Below are positions 16,828-24,451 of a stretch of 64,000 bases of DNA, piece after piece (the first letter of the stretch is position 1; the number at the start of each line of letters is the position of its first letter). The notes beneath the pieces were generated by a model. It was given only the letters and a program-made list of their open reading frames with translations. It made no database searches and had not been told where the DNA came from. The stretch covers positions 1,426,001-1,490,000 of the forward strand of contig NZ_CP104578.1 in assembly GCF_036826855.1 (NCBI RefSeq). The letters are read 5' to 3'. This DNA comes from Streptomyces sp. SJL17-4. Its GTDB lineage: Bacteria > Actinomycetota > Actinomycetes > Streptomycetales > Streptomycetaceae. The position numbers and the translations under genes were made by a program.

Positions 16828-16852
16828 GGGACCCTCTCACAAAGGGTTTCCC
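16828..16852 (+). promoter_or_regulatory. Hairpin overlapping the ribosome-binding site of the next gene
   Basis: GGGACCCT pairs with AGGG..CCC across a CTCACAA loop with a two-base bulge. The right arm contains AGGG of the AAAGGG Shine-Dalgarno (16841-16846) for the TTG start at 16856. Folding would hide the site, so translation may be controlled. Short stem; function is inferred. Confidence 0.35.
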
Positions 16853-16855
16853 ACG

Positions 16856-18103
16856 TTGTCCGACAACGCTCTGCACGATTCCTTCTTCGCCCTGCACCAC
16901 GGTCTTCCGCGGCAGGGCCCCGGCTCCGACGCCACCACGCGTCGGCTCCTCGCGCTCACCGGGCCGCTGCCCGAGCGTCCGCGCGTGCTCGACCTGGGCT
17001 GCGGCCCGGGCCGTTCCGCGCTGCTCCTGGCGGCCGAGGCGGGCGCCGAGGTGACCGCCGTCGACACCCACGAACCGTTCCTCGCGGAACTGCGGCAGTC
17101 CGCCGCCGACCGCGGGCTCGACGGCTCGATCCACACCCTCCGCGCCGACATGGGCGCGCTGCCGTTCCCGGACGGCTCCTTCGACCTGGTCTGGGCCGAG
17201 AGCTCGGTCTTCGTCCTCGGCTTCGACCGGGCGGTCACCGAGTGGCGCAGGCTGCTGGCACCCGGAGGCACCCTGGTGCTCACCGAGTGCGTCTGGACCA
17301 CCGCGGAGCCGGGCCCCGGGGCCCGCGCCTTCTGGGAGGAGCACTACCCGCTCCGTACCGTCACCGGGAACGCCGCGGCGGCCGTCGCGGCCGGCTACCA
17401 CGTCCTCGGAACCGTCCCGCAGCCCGAGAGCGACTGGGACGAGTACTACGGTCCGCTCGCCGCGCACGCCGAGGCGGCGGACACCACGGTCCCCGGCATG
17501 GCCGAGGCGGTCGCCGGGGCCCGCGCCGAGATCACCCTGCGCCGCGAGCACGGCTCCGACTACGGGTACGCGGGATTCGTCCTGCGGCCGGCGGATCCGC
17601 GCTGGCGCACCCGTCCGGAGGCCGCCGGGGAGGCCTCGGCGGTCCGGCCGCTCGTGGCCGCCGCCTTCGGGTCGGAGGCGGAGGCCGAGCTGGTCGACGC
17701 GCTGCGGCGGGACCCCGACGCCTGGCTCCCGGGCCTGTCGTACGTGGCCGAGGCCCCGGACGGCTCGATCGCGGCGCACGCCCTGATCACCCGCTGCCTG
17801 GTGGACGGCGCCCCCGCGGCGGCGCTCGCTCCGGTCGCGGTGGCGCCCGCGTACCAGCGGACGGGGGCCGGAAAGGCCGTCGTCCGTGCGGTGCTCGACG
17901 CGGCGCGGCTGCGGGGTGAGCCGCTCGTGCTCGTCCTGGGGCACCCGGAGTACTACCCGAAGTTCGGGTTCGTACGGGCGTCCGAGTATGGAATCAAGCC
18001 AGGTTTCGAGGTTCCGGACGAGGCCATGATGGCGCTCGTCCTGGACGACTCCGTACCCGTACCGCCCGGCACGATCGCCTATCCGGCGGCTTTCGGGGTC
18101 TAG
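16856..18103 (+). CDS. SAM-dependent methyltransferase fused to GNAT acetyltransferase
   Basis: Single 415-aa polypeptide of two enzymes. Residues about 1-240 are a class I methyltransferase with the SAM-binding loop VLDLGCGPGRS at 44-54 and the acidic strand ending TAVDTH. Residues about 255-415 are a GNAT domain with the acetyl-CoA pyrophosphate loop in APAYQRTGAGKAV and a YYPKFGF C-terminal motif. Substrates are unknown. The TTG at 16856 is chosen from AAAGGG ten bases upstream. The gene is followed by a strong terminator hairpin. The fusion suggests two modifications of one small molecule, which is inference. Confidence 0.88.
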   Translation: MSDNALHDSFFALHHGLPRQGPGSDATTRRLLALTGPLPERPRVLDLGCGPGRSALLLAAEAGAEVTAVDTHEPFLAELRQSAADRGLDGSIHTLRADMGALPFPDGSFDLVWAESSVFVLGFDRAVTEWRRLLAPGGTLVLTECVWTTAEPGPGARAFWEEHYPLRTVTGNAAAAVAAGYHVLGTVPQPESDWDEYYGPLAAHAEAADTTVPGMAEAVAGARAEITLRREHGSDYGYAGFVLRPADPRWRTRPEAAGEASAVRPLVAAAFGSEAEAELVDALRRDPDAWLPGLSYVAEAPDGSIAAHALITRCLVDGAPAAALAPVAVAPAYQRTGAGKAVVRAVLDAARLRGEPLVLVLGHPEYYPKFGFVRASEYGIKPGFEVPDEAMMALVLDDSVPVPPGTIAYPAAFGV

Positions 18104-18121
18104 CCGCCCCGTGCCGTCACT

Positions 18122-18164
18122 CCGCTCCCGCCGCACCGGTTGTACTCCGGTGCGGTGGGAGCGG
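18122..18164 (+). terminator. Strong hairpin terminator
   Basis: An 18-bp stem (CCGCTCCCGCCGCACCGG with its complement, one G-U pair) closes a 7-nt TTGTACT loop, 19 bases after the methyltransferase-GNAT stop. It separates that gene from idi. Confidence 0.8.
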
Positions 18165-18255
18165 CCACGTCCGGCCTCCGAAGTACGGACAAGCCGCTTT
18201 TGTACGGCAGACTGAGGTGGCCCCGCCGGGGCGAGGACCGAAGCGAAGGATGGGT

Positions 18256-18885
18256 ATGCCGACCACACCAGCCACCGCGGCTCAGATCTCGCCGGAGACG
18301 CCGGAGATCATGTCGAACGGTGTCCAGCCGTCCGAAGCCCCGGCGCCGATCATGCTCGAACTGGTCGACGAGGACGGGACGACCATCGGCACGGCGGAGA
18401 AGCTCGCCGCCCACCAGGCGCCCGGGCTGCTGCACCGCGCCTTCTCCGTCTTCCTGTTCGACGAGGCGGGCCGGCTGCTGCTCCAGCGCCGGGCGCTCGG
18501 CAAGTACCACTCCCCCGGTGTCTGGTCGAACACCTGCTGCGGCCACCCCTACCCGGGCGAGGCGCCGTTCGCCGCCGCCGCCCGGCGGACCTTCGAGGAG
18601 CTCGGCGTCTCGCCCACGCTGCTCGCGGAGGCCGGCACCGTCCGCTACAACCACCCGGACCCGGCCTCCGGCCTGGTGGAGCAGGAGTTCAACCACCTCT
18701 TCGTCGGTCTGGTGCAGGCCGCGCCGCGGCCGGACCCGGAGGAGATCGAGGACACCGTCTTCGTGACCGCCGCCGAGCTGGCCGAGCGCCACGCCGCCGC
18801 GCCCTTCTCCGCCTGGTTCATGACGGTGCTCGACGCGGCGCGTCCGGCGGTCAGGGAACTGACGGGTCCGTCCGGGGGCTGGTGA
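18256..18885 (+). CDS. idi: Isopentenyl-diphosphate delta-isomerase (type I)
   Basis: Interconverts isopentenyl and dimethylallyl diphosphate in the cytosol, balancing precursors for hopanoids and other isoprenoids. 209 aa with a Nudix-like fold: metal ligands H53 and H60, active-site Cys in NTCCGHP at about 95, and the catalytic glutamates in EQEFNHLF near 145-147. ATG at 18256 has GAAGGA five bases upstream; an ATG six bases earlier is too close to the site. Its 3' end overlaps the convergent ATP-binding protein gene by 35 bp. Confidence 0.95.
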   Translation: MPTTPATAAQISPETPEIMSNGVQPSEAPAPIMLELVDEDGTTIGTAEKLAAHQAPGLLHRAFSVFLFDEAGRLLLQRRALGKYHSPGVWSNTCCGHPYPGEAPFAAAARRTFEELGVSPTLLAEAGTVRYNHPDPASGLVEQEFNHLFVGLVQAAPRPDPEEIEDTVFVTAAELAERHAAAPFSAWFMTVLDAARPAVRELTGPSGGW

Positions 18886-19408
18886 CGACCGGCTGGTGGA
18901 TCGCCGCTCCCGGCCCCGGTGCCATCGGGGCCAGGGGCAGCGCCGCCCAGATGATCTTGCCGCCGCTCGCGGTGTGCTCGACGTCGCACGCACCGCCCGA
19001 CTGCTGCGCGATCTCGCGGACCAGAAGCAGTCCGCGGCCGCCCGTCTGCCCGTAGTCCGCCTCAAGGGCCTTGGGGCGGTAAGGGTGATTGTCCTCGACG
19101 GACACCCGGATCCACTCGGGCCCGATGGCCACCTCCACCGCTATCTCCGGGGACAGCAGCGCCGCGTGCCGCACGGCGTTGGTGACCAGCTCGGAGACGA
19201 TCAGCAGCAGGCCGTCCATGATCTCCTCATGGACGGGGACGCCCTGGCGGACCAGCAGGTCGCGTACGGCGTGCCGGGCCTGCGGTACGGAGACGTCGAC
19301 CGCGGCAGCGGTGAAGCGCCAGACTCCTTCGTAGGACGGTTGCCGGGCGGGGCCACCTCCGTGGTTCTCCACGGTACGGTTCCCACCCTCGTGCTCGATT
19401 CTCGCCAC
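18851..19408 (-). CDS. HATPase-domain ATP-binding protein (anti-sigma-factor-like)
   Basis: 185-aa single-domain GHKL ATPase of the RsbW/SpoIIAB type, a family that in Streptomyces includes anti-sigma-factor kinases and orphan regulators. The N-box SELVTNAVRHA and the G boxes (VEDN, GGRGLLLV) are intact, so ATP binding is likely. GTG start at 19408. No sigma factor or anti-anti-sigma gene is adjacent. The C-terminal tail is Pro-rich and overlaps idi tail-to-tail. Confidence 0.87.
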   Translation of the reverse strand: MARIEHEGGNRTVENHGGGPARQPSYEGVWRFTAAAVDVSVPQARHAVRDLLVRQGVPVHEEIMDGLLLIVSELVTNAVRHAALLSPEIAVEVAIGPEWIRVSVEDNHPYRPKALEADYGQTGGRGLLLVREIAQQSGGACDVEHTASGGKIIWAALPLAPMAPGPGAAIHQPVVTSPRTDPSVP

Positions 19409-19502
19409 GGATCGAGTCTTGGCAATGCGCGCAGGCGGACCGGCCTACTGACCAGAAGTCGACACTTATCGGCCGCTTTCCGATCGGGTGGGTATGCCGA
19501 TG

Positions 19503-20165
19503 TCAGTTGTTCGACTGATCGGGCGCACTTTCTGACTGCTCCAAGGGCGTGCTGGACACGGGCGTCGGCGTCACCATACTGACGATCCGTCGCCCGCCCA
19601 CTCCGATCGCGATCAGACCGAGGCCGTCGAAGAGCAACGCGAGCGAGAAGAAGACCCCGAGCACGTACCGGCTGCTGTCCGGCCAGTCGAACAGGACGAG
19701 CAGGCCGAGCAGCAGGCCGAAGGCGCCCTGGAGCAGGGTCCAGCCGAACTGCGGCCCGCGCACCACCACGCTGCCGACCAGCCTGAAGACACCGCCGGTG
19801 AGGAAGAGCAGGGCGGCGAACATCGTCAGCGCCTCGGCCGAGCCCTCCGGGTGACGGATCACCACGACACCGGCCGCGATGTTCAGGGCGGCCACCACCA
19901 CGGCGAGCCAGAAGTAGCTGGTGCCGCGCGACTGGATCGCCTGGAGCAGCCCGACGACTCCGCCGATCAGGAGCAGCCAGCCGAAGAGCAGCATCGACGT
20001 CAGGGTGGCAAGGCCTGTGTAGATCAGGCCGACGACGCCGCCGATCACGAGCAGGGTGCCGAGCACGGCCAGCCAGCTGAAGCTCCGGTTGAGCCGTTTC
20101 CCCTCGCGTGCCATCGCGCGGACCGGGTCCGGTTCCTCGTGCGGCTCGTGGACGTCCTCGGCCAT
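19503..20165 (-). CDS. HdeD-family (DUF308) membrane protein
   Basis: 220 aa. After a charged N-terminus of about 25 residues there are six hydrophobic segments with the internal glycine-rich repeats (GGVVGL, GGVFRLVG) of HdeD/DUF308 proteins. The relation to acid-stress HdeD is by sequence type; function here is unknown. GGAGG lies just upstream of the ATG at 20165. It is divergent from the enoyl-CoA hydratase across only 66 bp, so promoters must overlap. Confidence 0.85.
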   Translation of the reverse strand: MAEDVHEPHEEPDPVRAMAREGKRLNRSFSWLAVLGTLLVIGGVVGLIYTGLATLTSMLLFGWLLLIGGVVGLLQAIQSRGTSYFWLAVVVAALNIAAGVVVIRHPEGSAEALTMFAALLFLTGGVFRLVGSVVVRGPQFGWTLLQGAFGLLLGLLVLFDWPDSSRYVLGVFFSLALLFDGLGLIAIGVGGRRIVSMVTPTPVSSTPLEQSESAPDQSNN

Positions 20166-20231
20166 GCGGTGCCTCCTCGGGGCGACCCCTTCCTGATCGT
20201 ACGTTCGAGTGCGGCGGATAGCATCCGGCCC

Positions 20232-20976
20232 ATGGAGCCGCAGCTGAAGGACAGCGTCACGGACGGCATCGCCACCGTCGTCATCGCCAACCCCGCCAAG
20301 CGCAACGCGATGAGCGCCGGCATGTGGCGGGCGCTGCCCGGCGTATTGGACCGGCTCGCCGCCGACCCGGCCGTCCGGGTGCTGGTCCTGACGGGTGAGG
20401 GCGACACCTTCTGCGCCGGGGCCGACATCTCGGCGCTCCGGGAGCCCGGGGACGAGCAGCAGACGCTCGCGGTACGGGCCGAGGAGGCGCTCGCCGCGTT
20501 CCCCCGGCCGACCCTGGCGGCCGTCCGGGGCTTTCTGCGTCGGTGGCGGCAGCCAGCTCGCCGCCGCCTGCGATCTGCGGTTCGCCGAGGAGGGCGCCCG
20601 CTTCGGGATCACCCCGTCGAAGCTCGGCATCGTCTACCCGTCCTCGTCGACCCGGCGGCTCGCCGCACTGGTGGGCCCCTCGACCGCCAAGTACCTGCTG
20701 TTCTCGGGTGAGTTGATCGACGGGGAGCGGGCGCTGCGGACCGGGTTCGTGGACGAGCTGCACCCGGTGGGCGAGCTGGACAAGCGGGTCGCCGAGTTCG
20801 CCCGGGTGCTCGCCTCACGGTCCCTGCTCACCCAGTCGGCGGCCAAGGAGTTCGCCGACGGACGGCTGGACCGGGACGCCCACTGGGCGGAGCAGGCGCG
20901 TGGCAGCGGCGACACCGCGGAGGGTGTGGCCGCCTTCCTGGAACGCCGGGCGCCCCGCTTCACGTACGGGAGCTGA
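20232..20976 (+). pseudogene. Enoyl-CoA hydratase/isomerase, frameshifted
   Basis: Crotonase-family gene of about 247 codons if repaired. The first part (to about residue 101) has the oxyanion-hole strand FCAGADISAL. The frame then breaks at the TTT run 20532-20534: one extra T turns the expected GGC TTC TGC GTC into GGC TTT CTG. The next frame continues the family sequence (CVGGGSQLAAACDLRFA) and ends normally with a second half (FGITPSKLGIVYP). A single-base deletion restores the whole protein. Either a recent mutation near the adjacent mobile element or a sequencing error in a homopolymer. Confidence 0.85.
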
Positions 20977-20999
20977 GGTCTGAGCCTTCTGCGCGGCCG

Positions 21000-21014
21000 G
21001 CCCTCCTGTACGGC
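21000..21014. repeat. Left copy of 15-bp direct repeat flanking the mobile mosaic
   Basis: GCCCTCCTGTACGGC occurs here and again at 24451-24465, in the same orientation, immediately outside the CTAG ends of the 3.4-kb insertion. Confidence 0.75.
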
Positions 21015-21146
21015 TAGGCAGTGTCCGGCGGATCACGAGGCCATAGGGTCTGACCGTGATTGACCTCCAGGTCCGAGGCGAGAACGGCACGATCGAGGCC
21101 CGCGCGAAGCACGGTGTGGTCTGGGGTCCTGAGCTTGCTGGTCTTG
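21014..21146 (+). repeat. 133-bp inverted repeat, left copy
   Basis: Identical in reverse complement to 24319-24451 over its entire length. It contains the IS terminal repeat and then sequence encoding, in the other orientation's terms, the start of a short ORF (GTG, I-D-L-Q-V-R-G-E-N-G). Perfect identity means the two copies are recent or kept alike by recombination, and the 3.4-kb segment could invert. Confidence 0.85.
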
Positions 21147-21763
21147 GCTGTATGCCTTGTCGCCGCCCAAGTGGTCCGGCCGGGTGCGGGGGCGACCGCC
21201 TTGGGGGCGGGGAACACGGATCCGTTCTAGGACCTCGATCATCTGCGGCGCGTCGCCCCACTGGCCGGGCGTGAGGAGGAAGGCCATCGGCCGGCAGCCA
21301 CCTTCACCCACGAGGTGAATCGTGCAGGTCAGGCCGCCCCGAGACCGTCCGAGTCCTTCGTCGGGGCGGTGGTGCCGAGGCGTCGTCCTCTTTTCGGGAC
21401 ACGTGGCTTCTTCTTGCGGGCGCCGGCCGCGTGCTGATGGGCACGGCAGGACGTCGAGTCGACGCTGACCATGATCCAGTTGATCCGGCCCGAGAGGTCG
21501 GCGTCGGCCTGGACGGCACACAGGATCCGGTCCCACGTACCGTCCGCCGACCAACGCCGGTGCCGTTCATAAACGGTCTTCCAACTGCCGAAACGCTCAG
21601 GAACATCTCGCCACGGTATGCCGGTCCGGACCCGGAACAAGATCCCGTTGATCACTCTGCGATGGTCGTTCCACCGTCCCCCACGCAGCCCCGACGCTGG
21701 CAAGTGCGGCTCCAGCCGGACCCACTCGGCATTCGTCAGATCACCCCGCCCCATGCCAGACAC
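21147..21763 (-). pseudogene. IS5-family transposase, frameshifted and C-terminally truncated
   Basis: First frame from ATG at 21763 gives the N-terminal DUF4096-like domain (LTNAEWVRLEPHLP, WNDHRRVINGILFRVRTG) and the first catalytic Asp in VSVDSTSCRAHQH. Near 21355 it must slip by -1 to the second frame, which continues LGRSRGGLTCTIHL to the second Asp in GGDKAYS. Many relatives make the fusion by programmed frameshifting. The third acidic residue (in RRNxVERxINRLK) is absent because the gene stops at the 21146/21147 junction. Confidence 0.82.
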
Positions 21764-21819
21764 AACGAGCCAGCAATGCGACAGTCACATGATCCGCCGG
21801 ACAGAACCTAGCCGGGCTG

Positions 21820-22143
21820 GTGAAGACGCGGGAGAGTGCATCGGCTGGCTACCACCGTGCTCTCGCCGCTTACCGTGCGGTCGCCCCGCCCCACCAGGAG
21901 GACCCGACCCTGGCCGCCGCCGTCGTACGGCAGGAGCGGGTCCGCCGCGAGCTCGCTGCCACCGCTTTCCCCGACGTCGAGCAGGACCAGGAGGACGAGG
22001 TGCCAACGTCGCTCGAGGCCGTCCGTGCTCAGCAGCGTCAGGCCGCCGAAGCCGTGCGCGCGGCCGCGATCCGCCGCGCCCGTGCCGAGCCTGCCGGGCA
22101 GGCCGGTACGACCAGCTCTCCTGCGCTGCGTCAGACCGGGTGA
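21820..22143 (+). CDS. Hypothetical protein, mobile-element cargo
   Basis: 107-aa ORF opening with GTG nine bases past the IS end. Product is charged and helical (Glu/Arg/Ala-rich, for example AVVRQERVRRELAATAF) with no membrane segment or recognised motif. It may be the tail of a longer gene cut by the IS insertion. Codon third positions are GC-rich as in real Streptomyces genes. Not recognised. Confidence 0.4.
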   Translation: MKTRESASAGYHRALAAYRAVAPPHQEDPTLAAAVVRQERVRRELAATAFPDVEQDQEDEVPTSLEAVRAQQRQAAEAVRAAAIRRARAEPAGQAGTTSSPALRQTG

Positions 22144-22168
22144 GCTCGTGTGCTTCGTCCGGCCGGTT

Positions 22169-22447
22169 TCAGCGGAAGCGCCAGTCTGTGAAGACCTGTT
22201 CGGCGTCGGCTTCGACGACGTCCCGCAGGTCTTCGTCGTCGTCTGGGGCGTCCAGGCCGAGCGCGGTGAGGACGTGCCTGTAGTACTGGTGGGCGAAGTG
22301 CGGGTCGCCCGCTGCCAACAGGGACGACAGGAGCGGCTCGTCGCCAGCTGTGGACCGGTCGACCTGGACGAGCACCTGGACGCCGCCGCCTGACCCCGCA
22401 CGCGCCCTCGGCTTGGCCACCCCGTCCCCGTACGTCCCGGCGGACAT
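22169..22447 (-). CDS. Hypothetical protein, mobile-element cargo
   Basis: 92-aa acidic product (ending with clusters such as APDDDEDLRDVVEADAE) with a middle HFAHQYYRHVL segment. No family recognised and no clear ribosome-binding site. It lies convergently with the 107-aa ORF and downstream of the hydrolase gene on the same strand. It could be a fragment. Confidence 0.4.
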   Translation of the reverse strand: MSAGTYGDGVAKPRARAGSGGGVQVLVQVDRSTAGDEPLLSSLLAAGDPHFAHQYYRHVLTALGLDAPDDDEDLRDVVEADAEQVFTDWRFR

Positions 22448-22527
22448 ACGAGGGCGGCGGTGGAGCGCCGGTGGGCGGACGGGCGGACAGCGTATGCATC
22501 ACCGGCCGGGTGGACGCGGCCGGGGGC

Positions 22528-23982
22528 TCAGCGGGCCGCGGCCGTGCAGGGCTGGATCGCGACGAATTCGGTGTAATGGTCGCGGTAGGTCTCGGTGAAC
22601 GTCAGCGGCGGGCACAGCTGTGCCCGCCGGCGCATGTCGGCGGCGTCCTCGGGCAGGATGTAGCGGGCCTTCTGGTAGTCGCGGACTTCGGCGGCGAAGG
22701 CCTTGGCGTAGGCCTCGTGGGAGCTGAAGCCGAGTTGCTGCACGGTGCGCACGTTGTCGTAGCCGCCGACGAAGCCGGAGATGTAGCGCGCCTCGCCGAG
22801 TTCGACGAATGGCAGCCGGGGCACCCGTCGGCCGGTGCGGTCCTCGGTGATCGCGTTGCCGATGGCGTCGCGGACGACGGTGCCGTTCTGAGTACGCAGC
22901 TGCGTACTCGTCGCCGGCGGAGATCCCTTGCGGACCCAGTCATGCCCCTGCAGGAAATGCGCGCGCAGCGCGGGTACGAACGAAGCCGGTGTCGTCTGCC
23001 TCACCGGGAACGGCAGGTCCAGCGGCGCGTCCAGCGGATCCGGGATGTGCGGACTGCCCGCGACGACGTAGAAGCGGTAGCGATTCAGAGCGACGCCTCG
23101 GTCGGTCAGGTTCGTGGAGTCATCAGCTTCCGAATTCACGATGACGATCTTGCCGTCGAAGCGGCCGGCCGCCAGGTCGGCCTGCGGGTCGAAGCCCTCT
23201 GTGGTGATCGGCAGGGCCAGGTCGAACACGCCCGCGGCGGCGCCTGAGTGGACGAGGCGGAGGATGGGGTACGAGCTGTCGGAGAAGCCCGTGACGTACT
23301 TCCGGGACACTTTCCCGACCATCGGGCGGCCGCCGGAGGAGAGCGCTTTGGCGAAGTCGGTGATGATCTCGTCGTCGACTCTAGCTCCGTCCTCCTCGAT
23401 TCCTCCCTCGATGAACGTGCCGGGGACGGAGGGGTCGAGGATGCGGTTGCCGAGCGTGCTCCAGCCGACGCCGGCGTGTACGAAGCCGCGGCGGAACAGG
23501 AAATCCCTGCCGAGGTAGACGTTGAGCGTGCCGAGGCCCACCACGAAGTGCGGCGGCTCCACGAGCACCGTGCCGTTGGAGCGGCGCGGTTCGGCCGGGG
23601 CACTGATCCGGTAGGGCACTCGGAACCGGCCGGTGGACGTCCGGCCTTCGAACACGCCGTCGTACTGGACGTATCGGATGCCGCCGAACGACCCGAGGGA
23701 CGTGGTCGTCGGACTGCCGAGCCGGTCTTCGGTCCCGCCCTGCGCGGGGTCTGCGTCGTCGTGGGGCGCCACGAGGACCTGGGGGTGACGGGGGACGGCC
23801 TGGGCGCCTGCTGCCGGCAGGGCTGGCATGAGTGCCGCCAGCAGCAGTGCCCACAGCCCGAGCCGCCTACGGCGGAAGCGCCCTGGCTGTGGGAGGGGAT
23901 GGGAATGACCGGCCGGCCGGTCGGGTTGTGACCGCCACTGAAGCGTGGCCGGGCCGCTGTTTCGGAACCGCTGCCAGAACAT
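22528..23982 (-). CDS. Secreted alpha/beta hydrolase domain-containing protein
   Basis: 484 aa of the Abhydrolase_10-like type (recognised from overall pattern, moderate certainty). An Arg-rich n-region (RFRRRRLG), a hydrophobic core and a PAAGAQA cleavage-like site near residue 62 indicate export. A possible nucleophile elbow is GFSDSS (around 241-246), which departs from the usual G-x-S-x-G, so catalysis is not certain. It is the largest cargo gene between the 133-bp inverted repeats, and carries its own upstream region of about 200 bp with a palindrome. Substrate unknown. Confidence 0.75.
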   Translation of the reverse strand: MFWQRFRNSGPATLQWRSQPDRPAGHSHPLPQPGRFRRRRLGLWALLLAALMPALPAAGAQAVPRHPQVLVAPHDDADPAQGGTEDRLGSPTTTSLGSFGGIRYVQYDGVFEGRTSTGRFRVPYRISAPAEPRRSNGTVLVEPPHFVVGLGTLNVYLGRDFLFRRGFVHAGVGWSTLGNRILDPSVPGTFIEGGIEEDGARVDDEIITDFAKALSSGGRPMVGKVSRKYVTGFSDSSYPILRLVHSGAAAGVFDLALPITTEGFDPQADLAAGRFDGKIVIVNSEADDSTNLTDRGVALNRYRFYVVAGSPHIPDPLDAPLDLPFPVRQTTPASFVPALRAHFLQGHDWVRKGSPPATSTQLRTQNGTVVRDAIGNAITEDRTGRRVPRLPFVELGEARYISGFVGGYDNVRTVQQLGFSSHEAYAKAFAAEVRDYQKARYILPEDAADMRRRAQLCPPLTFTETYRDHYTEFVAIQPCTAAAR

Positions 23983-24162
23983 CGGGTGCTCCTCCTTCTA
24001 CGCCGGGAAGCACTCATCCGGTGCCCCGGCGCTGGAGCCAGCCGACCACCCCTGCTCCGGTCCGGCCCATCGGTCTCGCCCAACGGAGCGAACCGCCTCC
24101 CCCGTCTGGGCGTCCCATTGCCATGACGTCCTGACGCTGATCGCACTGCGCCATGCCAAGGT

Positions 24163-24179
24163 TCTTTACGGCGTAAAGA
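24163..24179. promoter_or_regulatory. Operator-like palindrome upstream of the hydrolase gene
   Basis: TCTTTACGGCGTAAAGA is a perfect inverted repeat (7-bp arms, 3-bp spacer), 180 bp upstream of the hydrolase start and four bases before the transposase remnant. The form suits a TetR-like dimer; no regulator gene remains beside it. Confidence 0.4.
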
Positions 24180-24182
24180 GAG

Positions 24183-24451
24183 ATCTACAAACGCCGCAAC
24201 GAAGTCGAGCGGACGATCAACCGGCTCAAGAACTCCCGGGCCGTCGCCACCTGTCGATGGTTGAAAACGGTATCCGCATACGGCAGCAGGTGCCCCAGCA
24301 TCGGAAACACTGACTGATCAAGACCAGCAAGCTCAGGACCCCAGACCACACCGTGCTTCGCGCGGGCCTCGATCGTGCCGTTCTCGCCTCGGACCTGGAG
24401 GTCAATCACGGTCAGACCCTATGGCCTCGTGATCCGCCGGACACTGCCTAG
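24183..24451 (+). mobile_element. 5'-truncated IS5-type element
   Basis: Positions 24183-24251 encode the C-terminal transposase motif IYKRRNEVERTINRLKNSRA, including the third catalytic acidic residue that the left element lacks. After about 70 unrelated-looking bases the 133-bp terminal module follows and ends with the IS terminal repeat and CTAG. The 5' two-thirds of the element are missing. Orientation is opposite to the left element. Confidence 0.75.
24319..24451 (-). repeat. 133-bp inverted repeat, right copy
   Basis: Reverse-complement match of 21014-21146 without any difference that I can see. On the minus strand a GTG at 24409 opens a short ORF whose first 30 residues are also encoded at the left copy; it continues here to about 24252 and then runs into the transposase remnant. 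Confidence 0.85.

Larger units (their letters stand above)
21014..21811 (-). mobile_element. IS5-type insertion sequence, internally deleted
   Basis: Both ends carry CTAG followed by matching terminal inverted repeats that share TGTCCGGCGGATCA (near 21020-21035 and 21788-21803). The transposase is read from right to left. The element lacks the C-terminal third of the transposase, which is directly joined to the 133-bp terminal module, so it is probably an internal-deletion derivative and immobile without help. CTAG at the ends fits the target preference of several IS5 subgroups. Confidence 0.8.

Noticed and set aside
24185..24409. A 74-codon minus-strand ORF across the right inverted repeat
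   Set aside because: Its first 30 residues are shared with the left repeat but the remainder runs into the antisense of a transposase remnant; at best it is a fragment, so it is mentioned under the repeat and not listed as a gene.
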